A stretch of DNA of 64,000 nt, from the NCBI RefSeq assembly GCF_004345645.1, contig NZ_SLWS01000001.1, positions 1,615,546 through 1,679,545 on the forward strand. The letters run 5' to 3'. Both the position numbers and the translations under genes were made by a program. The notes below the pieces were generated by a model that searched no databases, had not been told where the DNA came from, and worked only from the letters and a program-made list of their open reading frames with translations. Of the stretch, positions 43,637 through 52,914 are shown piece by piece. The stretch is from Actinocrispum wychmicini. Lineage in GTDB: Bacteria > Actinomycetota > Actinomycetes > Mycobacteriales > Pseudonocardiaceae. Within the stretch, counting starts at the first letter, position 1, and each line of letters begins with the position of its first letter.

Positions 43637-46288
43637 ATGACCGATGTTCTGGACGCTCGAAATGGCCAGGCGGAATTGCGGGCAGCGGCCCGGGACAACC
43701 GGCAGCGGATCACCTGTGTCGAAGGGAAGTTGGGCACCGGGAAAACCACTCTGCTGGCCGAAATGGCGCGCCAGGCGGACACCGGCGGCTTTCGGGTGCT
43801 GATCGCGCAGGGGTCGATGTCCGAGTCGGACTTCCCGTTCGGCGTGGTCGACCAGCTGTTCGCCGGAAAGCTCGACGACTTCGAGTTGACCGACATGCAC
43901 CGCGCCCTGCGCTACCTGTCCCGCTACCTGCGCAACCTGGCCACCCACCAGCCGGTGTTCATCGGCGTGGACAACGTGGACAAGGCCGACGAACCGTCCC
44001 TGCGCTGGCTGTCGTTCATGCGCCGCCGCCTGGCGGACCTGCCGGTGACCATGGTGTTCACCTGCGGCCCGGTCCGCTCCAGCCTGGTCAACGAGCTGAC
44101 CGGGCCGGTCGAGCGGATCCGGCTGACCGGCCTGGATCCCGGCGGGTGCGCGCGGATGATCGGCGACGCCCCGGACGAGTACGTGCACGCCTGCTACCTC
44201 GCCACCGGCGGCAACCCGTACCTGCTCAGGGAACTGCTGGCCGCGTCAGCCCCGAGGACCGTGGAGGGGATCGAGCTGGCCGCGGCCACGGTCGCCAACA
44301 GCCTCGTCCCGCGGCTCGCCGGCTACGGCCCGCACCTGGTCGCCATGGCCAAGGCGGTCGCGTTGCTCGGGTCGGCCGGGATCACGCTGGCCGCGGAGGT
44401 CGCCGGCCTGGACGTCAAGGTCGCCACGGCCGCCGCCCGGCAGCTCGCCGACCTCGGCTTCGTCGGCGACGAACCGCTCGCCATGACGTACCCGATCGCC
44501 CGCATGGCGTTGCTGCACACGATGACGAGCCCTGAACGCGAGGCCGCGCACAATCGCGCCGCGCGGTACCTGCACCGCCGCGGTGAGCCCGCCGGCGAAC
44601 ACCTGCTCGCCAGTGCGCCGATCGGCCAGCAGTGGGCCGTACAGGCGCTGAGAACGGCCGCACGCGGCGAGAGCAGCCCGGACCGGGCTGTCCGCTACCT
44701 CCGGCGGCTGTTGCAGGAACCGTTGCCCGACGACGGGTTGCGCGCCGAGGTCCTGGCTGAGCTGGGCACGCTGGAGAGCCATCTCGACCCGGACGCGGCG
44801 TTCGAGTCGCTCAAACGGGCCCGCGCCCAGGTCACCGATCCGGTGGAGGAGGCAAGGCTGACCCTGACCCTCGCCTACGAGATCGCGGAGCGGCAGGACC
44901 GCGGCCGCGCGGTCGCCACCCTCGACCAGGCCACCGCGTCCGTCGCCGGGCTCGACCGGGACCTCGGCCACACCCTGCGGCTGTACGCGACCAGGCTGAT
45001 CCTTGAGGAGTCGTGCGTCGACGAGGAGCTGCCCGGCCGGTTCGCCCAACTGCGGGCGGAGCCGGCGATGTCGGCCAAGAACGAGCTCTTCCTGTCCGCC
45101 CTGCTGGCGTTCCGCGACTGCCTGCGCGGCGACGACCCGGGCCGGGCGGCGATCCTGGCCAAGGCGGCGCCGGCGCGGCTGGTGGCGGGCGCGGTCGGCG
45201 ACATCATCGACCGGGCCACGTTCACCCACCTCGTGATCACCCTGATGATCGCGGACGAGCTGGACCTGGCGCTGAAACTCTGCGAGGACGCGTTCGCGGC
45301 CACCGCCAGCCGGGAGGTTCCGGTCGCGACGGCCCAGATCCAGTCCCTGCGGACCCATCTGTACCTGCGCGCCGGCCGGTTGGCCGACGCGGAGTCGGCC
45401 GGACTGGCCGCGTTACGCATCTTCGACCAGCTCAGGCTGGGCCGGCAGCGAGTGGTCACGCTGGCTGTCACCGGGCTGTGCTCAACCTGGGCGGAGATGG
45501 GCGAACCCGGCCGCGCCGACGAACTCTTCGCGTCGCACCGGCTGGACGGGGCTGTGCCGGAGGCACGTCGGTTCGATCGAGTGCTGTACCACCGCGGCAT
45601 CGTGCGGTCGCGGCTCGGGGACCACGGTGGCGCGTTGCTCGATCTGCTGGAGTGCGGTCGGCGGCTGGCGAAGCGCGGTGTGCTGAACCCGGGCGGGACG
45701 GCGTGGCGGTCGCACGCCGCCGAGCAGTACCTGGCGCTCGGCCGGCCGGCCGAAGCGCTGCGACTGGCCGAGGAGGAGGTCGCCCTGGCCCGGCGGTGGG
45801 GCCGGCCCAGGGCGCTCGGCGGCGCGTTGCGGGTGGCCGGGCTGGCCGCCAAGGACAACGATCTGGTCGCGGAATCCGTGCGGGTGCTGAACAACTCGAC
45901 GGCCCGGTTGCAGCTGGCCAGGTCGTTGCTGAGCTGGGGCGGTGTGCTGCCGCAGGCCGACCGACGGGCGGTATACCGGCGCGCGCACGATCTGGCGAAG
46001 GCGTGCGGCGCGGTGCCGATCATGACCATGGCGGCGAACGAGTTGCGTGCCGCGGGCGGCCGGCGGTCCCGCCGGGACTCGTGCGCGTTGACCGATCAGG
46101 AGATGTGCGTGGCTTCGATGGCCGTACGCGGGCAGACGAACCGGGAGATCGCCGCCGAGCTCTACGTCACCCAGCGTGCCGTGGAACAGCACCTGACCAA
46201 GGCTTATCGCAAGCTGGGCATCGCCGGCCGGCCGCAGCTCGCCGCCGCGCTGCGGGGCCAGGGGCCGGATGCGGATCAGCCGGAATGA
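43637..46288 (+). CDS. LuxR family ATP-binding regulator (LAL type)
   Basis: This 883-residue protein has an N-terminal P-loop ATPase (CVEGKLGTGKTTLLAEMARQ, residues about 27-46; Walker B-like HQPVFIGVDNVDKADE), a long helical TPR-like middle and a C-terminal LuxR helix-turn-helix (VRGQTNREIAAELYVTQRAV, EQHLTKAYRKLG). Large LAL regulators often control secondary metabolite clusters or sugar use; no such cluster is in view, so its target is unknown. Upstream GGGGG is a plausible ribosome binding site. Confidence 0.9.
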   Translation: MTDVLDARNGQAELRAAARDNRQRITCVEGKLGTGKTTLLAEMARQADTGGFRVLIAQGSMSESDFPFGVVDQLFAGKLDDFELTDMHRALRYLSRYLRNLATHQPVFIGVDNVDKADEPSLRWLSFMRRRLADLPVTMVFTCGPVRSSLVNELTGPVERIRLTGLDPGGCARMIGDAPDEYVHACYLATGGNPYLLRELLAASAPRTVEGIELAAATVANSLVPRLAGYGPHLVAMAKAVALLGSAGITLAAEVAGLDVKVATAAARQLADLGFVGDEPLAMTYPIARMALLHTMTSPEREAAHNRAARYLHRRGEPAGEHLLASAPIGQQWAVQALRTAARGESSPDRAVRYLRRLLQEPLPDDGLRAEVLAELGTLESHLDPDAAFESLKRARAQVTDPVEEARLTLTLAYEIAERQDRGRAVATLDQATASVAGLDRDLGHTLRLYATRLILEESCVDEELPGRFAQLRAEPAMSAKNELFLSALLAFRDCLRGDDPGRAAILAKAAPARLVAGAVGDIIDRATFTHLVITLMIADELDLALKLCEDAFAATASREVPVATAQIQSLRTHLYLRAGRLADAESAGLAALRIFDQLRLGRQRVVTLAVTGLCSTWAEMGEPGRADELFASHRLDGAVPEARRFDRVLYHRGIVRSRLGDHGGALLDLLECGRRLAKRGVLNPGGTAWRSHAAEQYLALGRPAEALRLAEEEVALARRWGRPRALGGALRVAGLAAKDNDLVAESVRVLNNSTARLQLARSLLSWGGVLPQADRRAVYRRAHDLAKACGAVPIMTMAANELRAAGGRRSRRDSCALTDQEMCVASMAVRGQTNREIAAELYVTQRAVEQHLTKAYRKLGIAGRPQLAAALRGQGPDADQPE

Positions 46289-46584
46289 AGAATGTTCACG
46301 TCGCGTCCCAACGGAATCGGCGTCCGCGCCGACAATGTCGACAATGGATCCCGAACGGGCTAACGGGAGCGCGATCCGGGGCCCGACGGCGTCGCCGATC
46401 GCCCCGGATTTGGACCGGATCGCGTACCTTTGCCGCTCTGTGCGGGCATTCTCCCAGGTCAGATGTACTTTTTCGATCAAATGGCCTGGCCAGCTATGCC
46501 TTGGTCGCTCGCTGATGGCAGTATGGATAGCGGTCGCGGGTCTTCGCTGTGGAGACCTGGGCTGTCTTTCAGGGAGATAGTGGT

Positions 46585-46788
46585 ATGGCGCAAGGCACCG
46601 TTAAGTGGTTCAACGGCGAGAAGGGCTTCGGGTTCATCGAGCAGGACGGCGGCGGCGCCGACGTGTTCGTGCACTACTCGGAGATCCAGGGCACGGGCTT
46701 CCGGTCGTTGGACGAGGGCCAGCGTGTTGAGTTCGAGATCGGCCAGGGCCAGAAGGGCCCGCAGGCCCAGCAGGTGCGAGCGATCTGA
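46585..46788 (+). CDS. cspA: Cold-shock protein, CspA family
   Basis: The 67-residue protein is a single cold-shock domain with RNP1 KGFGFI (residues 13-18) and RNP2 DVFVHY (26-31). It binds single-stranded nucleic acid and acts as an RNA chaperone. AGGGAGA precedes the ATG. A hairpin at 46805-46835 ends the transcript. Confidence 0.95.
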   Translation: MAQGTVKWFNGEKGFGFIEQDGGGADVFVHYSEIQGTGFRSLDEGQRVEFEIGQGQKGPQAQQVRAI

Positions 46789-46804
46789 CCCAGCACTTCG
46801 TGGC

Positions 46805-46835
46805 ATGGGTCCGCGCCTTTCGAGCGCGGGCCCAT
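46805..46835. terminator. Hairpin terminator between cspA and the NB-ARC regulator gene
   Basis: Arms ATGGGTCCGCGC (46805-46816) and GCGCGGGCCCAT (46824-46835) pair over 12 bp with one G-T, between two converging genes. Confidence 0.75.
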
Positions 46836-46854
46836 CCCGCCGGAGACGAAGTCT

Positions 46855-49059
46855 CTACCGTTCGAGTTTCGCGGCCACCTCGGCCGCTCTGGGGTGATTG
46901 AGGCAGTCCAGAATGGCCTTGGCGGCCCGCCATGACCTGGTGGCCGACTCGGTGTCCAGCTCGTCCAGCTGAACGTCACCGAGGTTGTTGAGCGACAAGG
47001 CCTCGTAGTACGAGGAACCCAACTCCCGGAAAGCGTCGATCGCGATCCGGTAGTTCGCCGAGGCTTCGCCCGGTGCGCCCAACCGGTGGTGGACATAGCC
47101 GAGGCTGTCGTGAATGGCCGCCTGCAGGTGCCGGTCACCGGTTTTCTCCGCCAGCGAAAGCGCTTGCCGGCACAGCCCGAGCGCGGCGTGGTAGTCGCCG
47201 AGATGCGCGGTCGTCCACCCCAGACCGTTGAGGCTGCTCGCCTCACCCAGCCCGTGCCTGCTCCACCGGAACAACGCGAGTGCCTGCCGGTGGTGGAACA
47301 TCGCCCGCTGGTAGTCGGTTTTGTCCTGGTACGCCCACGCCAAGTGCCGGTGTGCCAACGCTTCCCCGGCGCGGTCACCGACTTTGCCGTACAGCTCGAT
47401 CGCACGTTCGGCGTGGATCTCGGTCTGGCCGTACTCACAGAGGCTGTAGTAGACCTGCGCGAGCGAGCGGTGCGCGTCCGCTTGCGCCGCTTCACTTCCC
47501 GCACGTTCGGCGATCGCCAGGCCGATGTGCTGCGCGTGCACCCAGTCCTGCCAGTGCCCGCGTAACCGGAGATAGCCTTCGAGCACCCGCGGCAGTTGCC
47601 AGGCGTGCACGTCCCAGCCGTCGTCGGCGGCGTGCTGCACGCACGCCATCAGCACTTGGTGTTCCTCTTCGAACCATCGCACGGCTTTGCCGTAGTCGGC
47701 GAGGTCCCGCGGCCGGGCACCGGCGACGGGCACGTCCAGTTCGATCCCGGACTGGCTGCCGTACAGATGCCGGTCCCCGGCGACCGCGCTGAACAGGAAA
47801 TGGTCGAGCACGCGGCTGACCGCCGCCCTGCGCTCCGCTGCGGGCTCGTCCTGTTGGGCCTGCTCGGTGGCGTACACGCGTAACAAGTCGTGGCAACCGA
47901 ACCGACCGGGCCGGTGCTCGGCGAGCATGTGCGCCCGGACGAGTTCGGCGATGTCCCGGCGGGCGCGACCGAGGTCCGTGCCGGTGAGCGCGGCGGCCGC
48001 GTGCATGCCGATGTCCGGCCCGGGATACACGCCAAGCAACCGGAACAGCCGCGCGCCACCCGCGCTGAGCCGCTGACAGGACCACGAGAACACGGTCCGC
48101 AGATCAAGGTCGTCGCCGCCGTTCAGCCCGTCCAGCCGGGTGGTCTGTAAATCGTCGACAAGATCCTGAAGCGGTGTGCGAAAAGCGGGGTTGATCCGCG
48201 ACGCCAGGACGCTCAACGCGAGCGGCAGGCCCGCGGCGAACTTCGCCAGTTCCGCCGCGGCATGCGGTTCGGCGGCCACGCTGCGCTCGCCCAGCCGCGT
48301 CGCCAGCAGCTCCTTGCTCGTCGCGACGGTGAACAGGTCAAGACACCGCCGATGCGCGCCGGTCGCGGCCACCAGGCCGTCCAGCCGGTCCCGGCTGGTG
48401 ATGATGACCGCACAGGTCGAGCTGCCCGGCAGCAGCGGCCGGGCGTGCTCGCTGTCCCGGACGTTGTCCAGCATCACCAGGATCCGCCGGCCGGCCAGCA
48501 GGCTGCGGAACATCGCCGCCCGCTCGTCCGCCTCGGCCGGAACCGCCTGCGGCGCCACCCCGAGGTCCTGCAGGAAGCCGCGCAGCACCCGGCCGGTGTC
48601 CAGCGGTGCCTGCGGCCCGAAGCCGCGCATGCCCGCGTACAGCTGGCCGTCCGGGAACCGGGACTGGATCCGGTGCGCCCAGTGCAGCGCCAGCGTGGTC
48701 TTGCCGACCCCGGCGGTCCCGCTGATCACGGCGATCGTCATCCGGTCGCTGTCCAGGGTTCGGTCGAGCGCCCGCAGGTCGTCGACCCGGCCGACCACCC
48801 TCGGGTCGTGCGCGGGCAGCTGCCGCGGGGTCGGCCGGTTCGACTTCGGCAGCACCCGGGGGACCAGTTCGACCAGGGCGCCGCCGGTGCCCAACTCCTC
48901 GTCACACCGTTTCGCCAGCTCCACCGACGCCGGCCGCAGACCGTTCTCGATCTTGCTCAGATACCCGGTGTTGTAGTGCACCCGACCGGCCAGTTCGCGC
49001 AGTGACCAGCCGGCCGCCTGCCTGGCCTGCCGTAACCGGCTGCCGAACGCACTGGTCAT
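46855..49059 (-). CDS. XRE-NB-ARC-TPR regulator (STAND ATPase)
   Basis: The 734-residue protein starts with an XRE helix-turn-helix (RLRQARQAAGWSLRELAGRV, HYNTGYLSKIENG), then an NB-ARC-type ATPase (VISGTAGVGKTTLALHWAHR Walker A; RRILVMLDNVRD Walker B; GLPLALSVLASRI), and ends with TPR repeats (AHRSLAQVYYSLCEYGQTEI, LAWAYQDKTDYQRAMFHHRQ). STAND proteins of this AfsR-like layout act as signal-triggered switches. The ATG at 49059 was preferred since the HTH starts there; upstream open sequence lacks homology. Convergent with cspA; divergent from the sigma gene. Confidence 0.9.
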   Translation of the reverse strand: MTSAFGSRLRQARQAAGWSLRELAGRVHYNTGYLSKIENGLRPASVELAKRCDEELGTGGALVELVPRVLPKSNRPTPRQLPAHDPRVVGRVDDLRALDRTLDSDRMTIAVISGTAGVGKTTLALHWAHRIQSRFPDGQLYAGMRGFGPQAPLDTGRVLRGFLQDLGVAPQAVPAEADERAAMFRSLLAGRRILVMLDNVRDSEHARPLLPGSSTCAVIITSRDRLDGLVAATGAHRRCLDLFTVATSKELLATRLGERSVAAEPHAAAELAKFAAGLPLALSVLASRINPAFRTPLQDLVDDLQTTRLDGLNGGDDLDLRTVFSWSCQRLSAGGARLFRLLGVYPGPDIGMHAAAALTGTDLGRARRDIAELVRAHMLAEHRPGRFGCHDLLRVYATEQAQQDEPAAERRAAVSRVLDHFLFSAVAGDRHLYGSQSGIELDVPVAGARPRDLADYGKAVRWFEEEHQVLMACVQHAADDGWDVHAWQLPRVLEGYLRLRGHWQDWVHAQHIGLAIAERAGSEAAQADAHRSLAQVYYSLCEYGQTEIHAERAIELYGKVGDRAGEALAHRHLAWAYQDKTDYQRAMFHHRQALALFRWSRHGLGEASSLNGLGWTTAHLGDYHAALGLCRQALSLAEKTGDRHLQAAIHDSLGYVHHRLGAPGEASANYRIAIDAFRELGSSYYEALSLNNLGDVQLDELDTESATRSWRAAKAILDCLNHPRAAEVAAKLER

Positions 49060-49466
49060 CCCGCCCCCATCCAGTTGCCAATCGCCGAGGCAACGAGCAA
49101 ACCCTGCCACCCACGACCCGGCCGAGCGATAGTTGAAAGCACAAGCGTGCCAACCGGCCATGCCTGATGGCAACGGTAGTAGTACCGACGCCGATCACAC
49201 ACGCTTGATGGACGGCGCCTTCTTGTCCGGGACGGTGGGGAGGCGGCCGGCGCGGCATTCGGTGTCCCCAGCACCTGCCGCCCATCGCGGGAGGGGCTCG
49301 CCCCGGTTTCACCCCCGAACCGGGTCAGCAGGCCCCTCCCCGTCTAACTGTCCTCGCTCCGCTCGGACGGACTTGGTGACCAGGTCTTTCCCCGGTCCCC
49401 CTCCCCAGGTATGCGTTGTGGGCGTATGGGGTGGACCCTCGGCGGGCGGGCCCAGAGCATGGGGGC
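49060..49466. other. Divergent promoter region without a supported gene
   Basis: This 407-bp stretch separates the NB-ARC regulator and the ECF sigma gene, which are transcribed away from it. No convincing frame was found; it should contain both promoters. A G/C-rich inverted segment near 49240-49330 shows no clear symmetry beyond short arms. Confidence 0.5.
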
Positions 49467-49949
49467 ATGGGGCACGTGCGGTATCAGGAGATGGGCGTTT
49501 CGCTCATGCCGTATGCCATGCGGCTCACCGGTTATGACCGGCAGTGGGCGGAGGACGTCGTCCAGGAGACCCTGATCAGGGCGTGGCGCAACGCGGGCAG
49601 GCTCGACCCGCGGCCACAGTTGTTGCGGGCGTGGATGTACACGGTCGCGCGGCGGGTGGTCATCGACGACCGCAGGCATCGGCGGGCTCGGCCGTTCGAG
49701 GTGGAGGAGGCGCACGAGGACTACGTCAGCGTGCCCGACCCGGCCGAGGAAACAGTGTCGTCCATGGTGGTGCACCGGGCGTTGGAGCGGTTGCCCGCCG
49801 CTCAGCGCGAGGTGATCCTGGAGACCTACCTGCGGGGCCGGACGGTCAACGAGGTCGCGGCCATGCTGGGGGTGCCGCCCGGGACCGTGAAGTCCCGGAT
49901 GTACCACGGTGTTCGGGCGTTGCGCCGGTCACTCAGCGACCGGGTGTGA
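49467..49949 (+). CDS. ECF RNA polymerase sigma factor
   Basis: The 160-residue protein has sigma region 2 (RQWAEDVVQETLIRAWRNAG, LRAWMYTVARRVVIDDRRHR) and region 4 (LERLPAAQREVILETYLRGR, TVNEVAAMLGVPPGTVKSRM), like the SigL/SigK class. No anti-sigma gene is adjacent; the next gene converges and overlaps its end by 17 bp. Start chosen at ATG 49467, where family similarity begins. Confidence 0.9.
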   Translation: MGHVRYQEMGVSLMPYAMRLTGYDRQWAEDVVQETLIRAWRNAGRLDPRPQLLRAWMYTVARRVVIDDRRHRRARPFEVEEAHEDYVSVPDPAEETVSSMVVHRALERLPAAQREVILETYLRGRTVNEVAAMLGVPPGTVKSRMYHGVRALRRSLSDRV

Positions 49950-51141
49950 CCGAGAACCGCCGCGGTTGCGCGAGCGCGGCGGTCACTACCGGTGAGTCCC
50001 GGAAGGCCTTGGCCACCGCCACCCACCACGCGTACTCGCTGTCCAAACCGGACCCGTCCGTGGTGGCCTCCACCATGACGGTGTCGGACTCGCGTCCGGC
50101 GTGGATCGCGGCCTTGAGCTGGGCCGCCTCGACGGTCGCGAGCAGCTCGTCGCCGGACAGGCCGCAGCCGACGCCGATGCGTTCCGCGGTCGCGCGGACC
50201 GTCGGGTCGAACCGGGGTGCCAGCGCCCACCGCCACTCGCTCAGCTCCAGCATCTGCCGGCGGACCCGGTGGTGCGGCGAGAACTTCTTGCCCTTGGCCA
50301 CGAACACCACCTCGGGGTTCACGAACCGCAACGCCCGGTGCAGCGGCCGCAGCAGGGTGAACACGTGCCAGCGTTCGGCACACAGGCCCAGTTGCGGGCG
50401 GAGCCGTTCCACCCCGGGCAGGACGGCCGCGATCGCGCCCGGCACGAACCCGAGCACGGACAGCCCGGACATCACCGGCGGCACCCATTCGACGTACTGC
50501 CATTCGAACCACACCGACGCCAGCGCGAAGAACTGGCCGAGCAGGTGCAGCAACGCGAACATGACGCCCACCTGCAGGCATCGCAGAACCCGGCGCAGCC
50601 ACGGCACGTTCGCGATGTCCGGGTCCTTCGCGGCCCGCCCGCACCCACGCGTCGACGCCGCCACCGCGATGGTCGTCGGGATCAGGTAGACGAGGACGAA
50701 GGCGGCCACCGTTGGCTGGGTCCCGAACTGCGTGGTGAAGGCCAGTTTGTCGCTGCCGCGCACGTCCGACATCAGGAACAGCGCGGTCAGCAGCACGATC
50801 ACCGCGAAGAAGATCCTGCTGAACCGCCACACCAGCTGGCAGGCGCGTTTCGCGGCGAACCGCCAGTACGTGACCAGCGAGATGGCGCCGCACGCGAACC
50901 CACACTCGAACCAGACCTCAAGCAACGTGGAGAAGTTGCCGACACCGGTCCAGGTGTCGAACCACGTGGTGAACGACGGCGCGGACATGAAGGCCGTGCC
51001 CGTGGCGTACGCGAGCGTGATCGTCAGCGCCCATGACCGAGGGTGGCCGCCGTATCGGTACAGCCGCGACAGTTTGAACGTCGTGGCCAGCGTGCCGATG
51101 ATCGCGCCGGTGAGGAAGACGACGTCATATGTAGACGTCAT
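49933..51141 (-). CDS. MAB_1171c-type membrane protein with DUF6545 domain
   Basis: The 402-residue protein has about seven hydrophobic helices in its first 260 residues (for example VVFLTGAIIGTLATTFKL, IFFAVIVLLTALFLM, VGVMFALLHLLGQFFALASV), followed by a cytoplasmic C-terminal domain (RLRPQLGLCAERWHVFTLLR, FVAKGKKFSPHHRVRRQMLE) of the DUF6545 type. This family is annotated as putative transporter. Its start overlaps the end of the ImmA/IrrE gene by 17 bp, so it is the third gene of that operon. Confidence 0.8.
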   Translation of the reverse strand: MTSTYDVVFLTGAIIGTLATTFKLSRLYRYGGHPRSWALTITLAYATGTAFMSAPSFTTWFDTWTGVGNFSTLLEVWFECGFACGAISLVTYWRFAAKRACQLVWRFSRIFFAVIVLLTALFLMSDVRGSDKLAFTTQFGTQPTVAAFVLVYLIPTTIAVAASTRGCGRAAKDPDIANVPWLRRVLRCLQVGVMFALLHLLGQFFALASVWFEWQYVEWVPPVMSGLSVLGFVPGAIAAVLPGVERLRPQLGLCAERWHVFTLLRPLHRALRFVNPEVVFVAKGKKFSPHHRVRRQMLELSEWRWALAPRFDPTVRATAERIGVGCGLSGDELLATVEAAQLKAAIHAGRESDTVMVEATTDGSGLDSEYAWWVAVAKAFRDSPVVTAALAQPRRFSVTPGR

Positions 51142-51673
51142 GCGCGACCTCGTCGGCGTGGGCGAACGACGCCACCATCCGCCGCACGTGCTTGGGCAGG
51201 CCGTCGCCGGCCATCGCCCGCTGGTGGTCGGTGATGGCTTCCAGCAGCTCGTCCGCGAGCTCCTCGGCGTCGCGCTCCTCGTGGTCGTCGAAGATCGTCC
51301 GGCCGGCCAGGTACCTGGCCATGTGCGGCAACAGGTTCGGCGCCATCCGCCGCAGGCTCTCGGACTTGTTCATGGTCACCGGCTGGTGGCCGAGCATCAG
51401 GTGCGCGAACTCGTGCAGCAGGATCTGCAGCCGGTGGTACCAGCGCGGCGAGTCCGCGCAGATCACCAGGTAGGTGCCGTTGGCGAGCAACGCCGACACG
51501 CCGGTCAGCCGGGCGTCCGGCAGTGGCGCGAACCGCACTTCGACGTGTTTGCCCAAGTGCCGGCCCATCAGCTCGCACACCCGCCGCGCGGCCTCCTGGT
51601 AGGTCGCGTCCGGTGCCAGGTCGAGCTCACGGGCGATTCGGTTGACCATCGCACGGCGGGTGCGTCTGTTCAT
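51125..51673 (-). CDS. ImmA/IrrE-type zinc metallopeptidase
   Basis: The 182-residue protein carries the HEFAH zinc motif (residues 87-91) in ILLHEFAHLMLGHQP, with a downstream Glu-rich helix (ERDAEELADELLEAI) that can supply the third ligand. ImmA/IrrE peptidases cleave partner XRE repressors to trigger a response. The upstream gene encodes just such an XRE protein and overlaps it as ATGA, making that protein the likely substrate. Confidence 0.85.
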   Translation of the reverse strand: MNRRTRRAMVNRIARELDLAPDATYQEAARRVCELMGRHLGKHVEVRFAPLPDARLTGVSALLANGTYLVICADSPRWYHRLQILLHEFAHLMLGHQPVTMNKSESLRRMAPNLLPHMARYLAGRTIFDDHEERDAEELADELLEAITDHQRAMAGDGLPKHVRRMVASFAHADEVAHDVYI

Positions 51674-52371
51674 CGGGGGTCCCCATCGCGCTGAATGAAC
51701 CAGCCCTCGTACTTCCCGGGTTCCAGGGCGTCGGCGATCGCCTGGATGGTGGCCCGCCTGGTCTGCTGGGACAGTTCCGGCACCTTCCCGGCCAGCCGGG
51801 TGACGAACTCGACCACGCCGAGCTCCCGCAGCTGCACCAGGTCGGCGCGTTCGGTGTCGACCCACCGGGCCAGCCGGTCGTCGAAGAAGTACGCCGGCGG
51901 AACGTCGAAGTGCTCGGACAGGCCGAGGATGTGCTTGAGTCGCGGGTTGTCGCTGACTCCGTTGAGCAGCTCGCGGATGTAACTCGCCGAGATCGAGCCG
52001 AAGCGGCCGTTCGCGCTGATCGCGCCGGCGACGTCCTCCGGCGACACCGCGCCCTGCGTCGTCTCGAACAGCGTGCGTAACGCTTCGTGTCGCCACGTCG
52101 GACGTTCACCCTCGGCTAACTCCCGGCGACCGCCGACGAAGTACGCGGGGTGCACGCCGAGCGCGCCGGCGAGGTCCTCGATGGCCTGTCTGGTCGGGTT
52201 GTCCTTCTGTCCTTTGCGGAGCTGGGCGATATAAGCGTGGCCTATGTCCCCGCCACGGTCACGGATCGCGGCGGACAGTTCGACGTTGCTGAGCCGCCTG
52301 CGCCGTCCCGGTGGGTGGCGGCAGAGATCGTCGAGCACAGCTGCGAAAAGCCCCTCCCCGACACGCGTCAT
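51670..52371 (-). CDS. XRE regulator with two HTH units, probable ImmA substrate
   Basis: The 233-residue protein has two similar helix-turn-helix units: one around residues 30-80 (GDIGHAYIAQLRKGQKDNPT, LAGALGVHPAYFVGG) and one around 105-155 (GSISASYIRELLNGVSDNPR, LSEHFDVPPAYFFDD). Start at 52371 is supported by GGGAGGAGGG 5 nt upstream; a further upstream in-frame ATG-like start lacks this. It heads the three-gene operon and probably represses it until cleaved by the ImmA/IrrE peptidase. Confidence 0.85.
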   Translation of the reverse strand: MTRVGEGLFAAVLDDLCRHPPGRRRRLSNVELSAAIRDRGGDIGHAYIAQLRKGQKDNPTRQAIEDLAGALGVHPAYFVGGRRELAEGERPTWRHEALRTLFETTQGAVSPEDVAGAISANGRFGSISASYIRELLNGVSDNPRLKHILGLSEHFDVPPAYFFDDRLARWVDTERADLVQLRELGVVEFVTRLAGKVPELSQQTRRATIQAIADALEPGKYEGWFIQRDGDPR

Positions 52372-52587
52372 GTCGCCCTCCTCCCTCACAGGTGTCGACA
52401 ATGTACTCGTTCGAAACAGACAGGCAAGGGTTGAACACTGTGCGTCGCGGCCCTATGCTCCGGTCGGCGTATTTCTACTCCTGTTGGGGGTGATTCACTA
52501 GAACTCCTACGCCAGTTGAAGTCGTGAGATATGCGCCGCCCCTGAAGGACCAGGTTGCAGGATTCGAGCCGATAGTGAGGTTCCCGT

Positions 52588-52878
52588 ATGCGTGCACGGC
52601 ATAGAGCAACCCGCCAGCGAGCTCGTACGGTAAAGCCACGCACGGGTCTGATCGTGGTGGGAGTCGCCGGACTGGCGGCGGCGACCGTTGCCGCGACTGT
52701 GATGACCGACTTCGCCGGTGCGAGCGAACCCGTGAACCGTGGGCAGAACCAGAGCCCCGTGACAGGCAGGCCCGGCGCCCCGCAGCCGGCCCGGCCGGCG
52801 ACAAGCTGGTACTCAGACTGGTCCTCCCGGGGATCGAGCGGGACGAACTGCGATCCGATGGCGCTCCGGTGGTGCTGA
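52588..52878 (+). CDS. Small secreted peptide precursor
   Basis: The 96-residue product has a basic N-terminus (MRARHRATRQRARTVKPRTG), one hydrophobic stretch (LIVVGVAGLAAATVAATVM) compatible with a signal peptide or anchor, and a Pro/Ser/Gly-rich tail ending NCDPMALRWC with two Cys. It lies 36 bp upstream of an XRE-TPR regulator gene on the same strand. This layout is reminiscent of peptide-pheromone/receptor pairs; whether the tail is released is unknown. Confidence 0.6.
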   Translation: MRARHRATRQRARTVKPRTGLIVVGVAGLAAATVAATVMTDFAGASEPVNRGQNQSPVTGRPGAPQPARPATSWYSDWSSRGSSGTNCDPMALRWC

Positions 52879-52914
52879 GCAACCCCTGAACCTCGGCCGC
52901 GAGAAGGAGCCTGA

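Noticed and set aside
45482..46480. A minus-strand frame opposite the end of the LuxR-type gene
   Set aside because: Antisense to the conserved HTH and TPR-like region, with no plausible start site.
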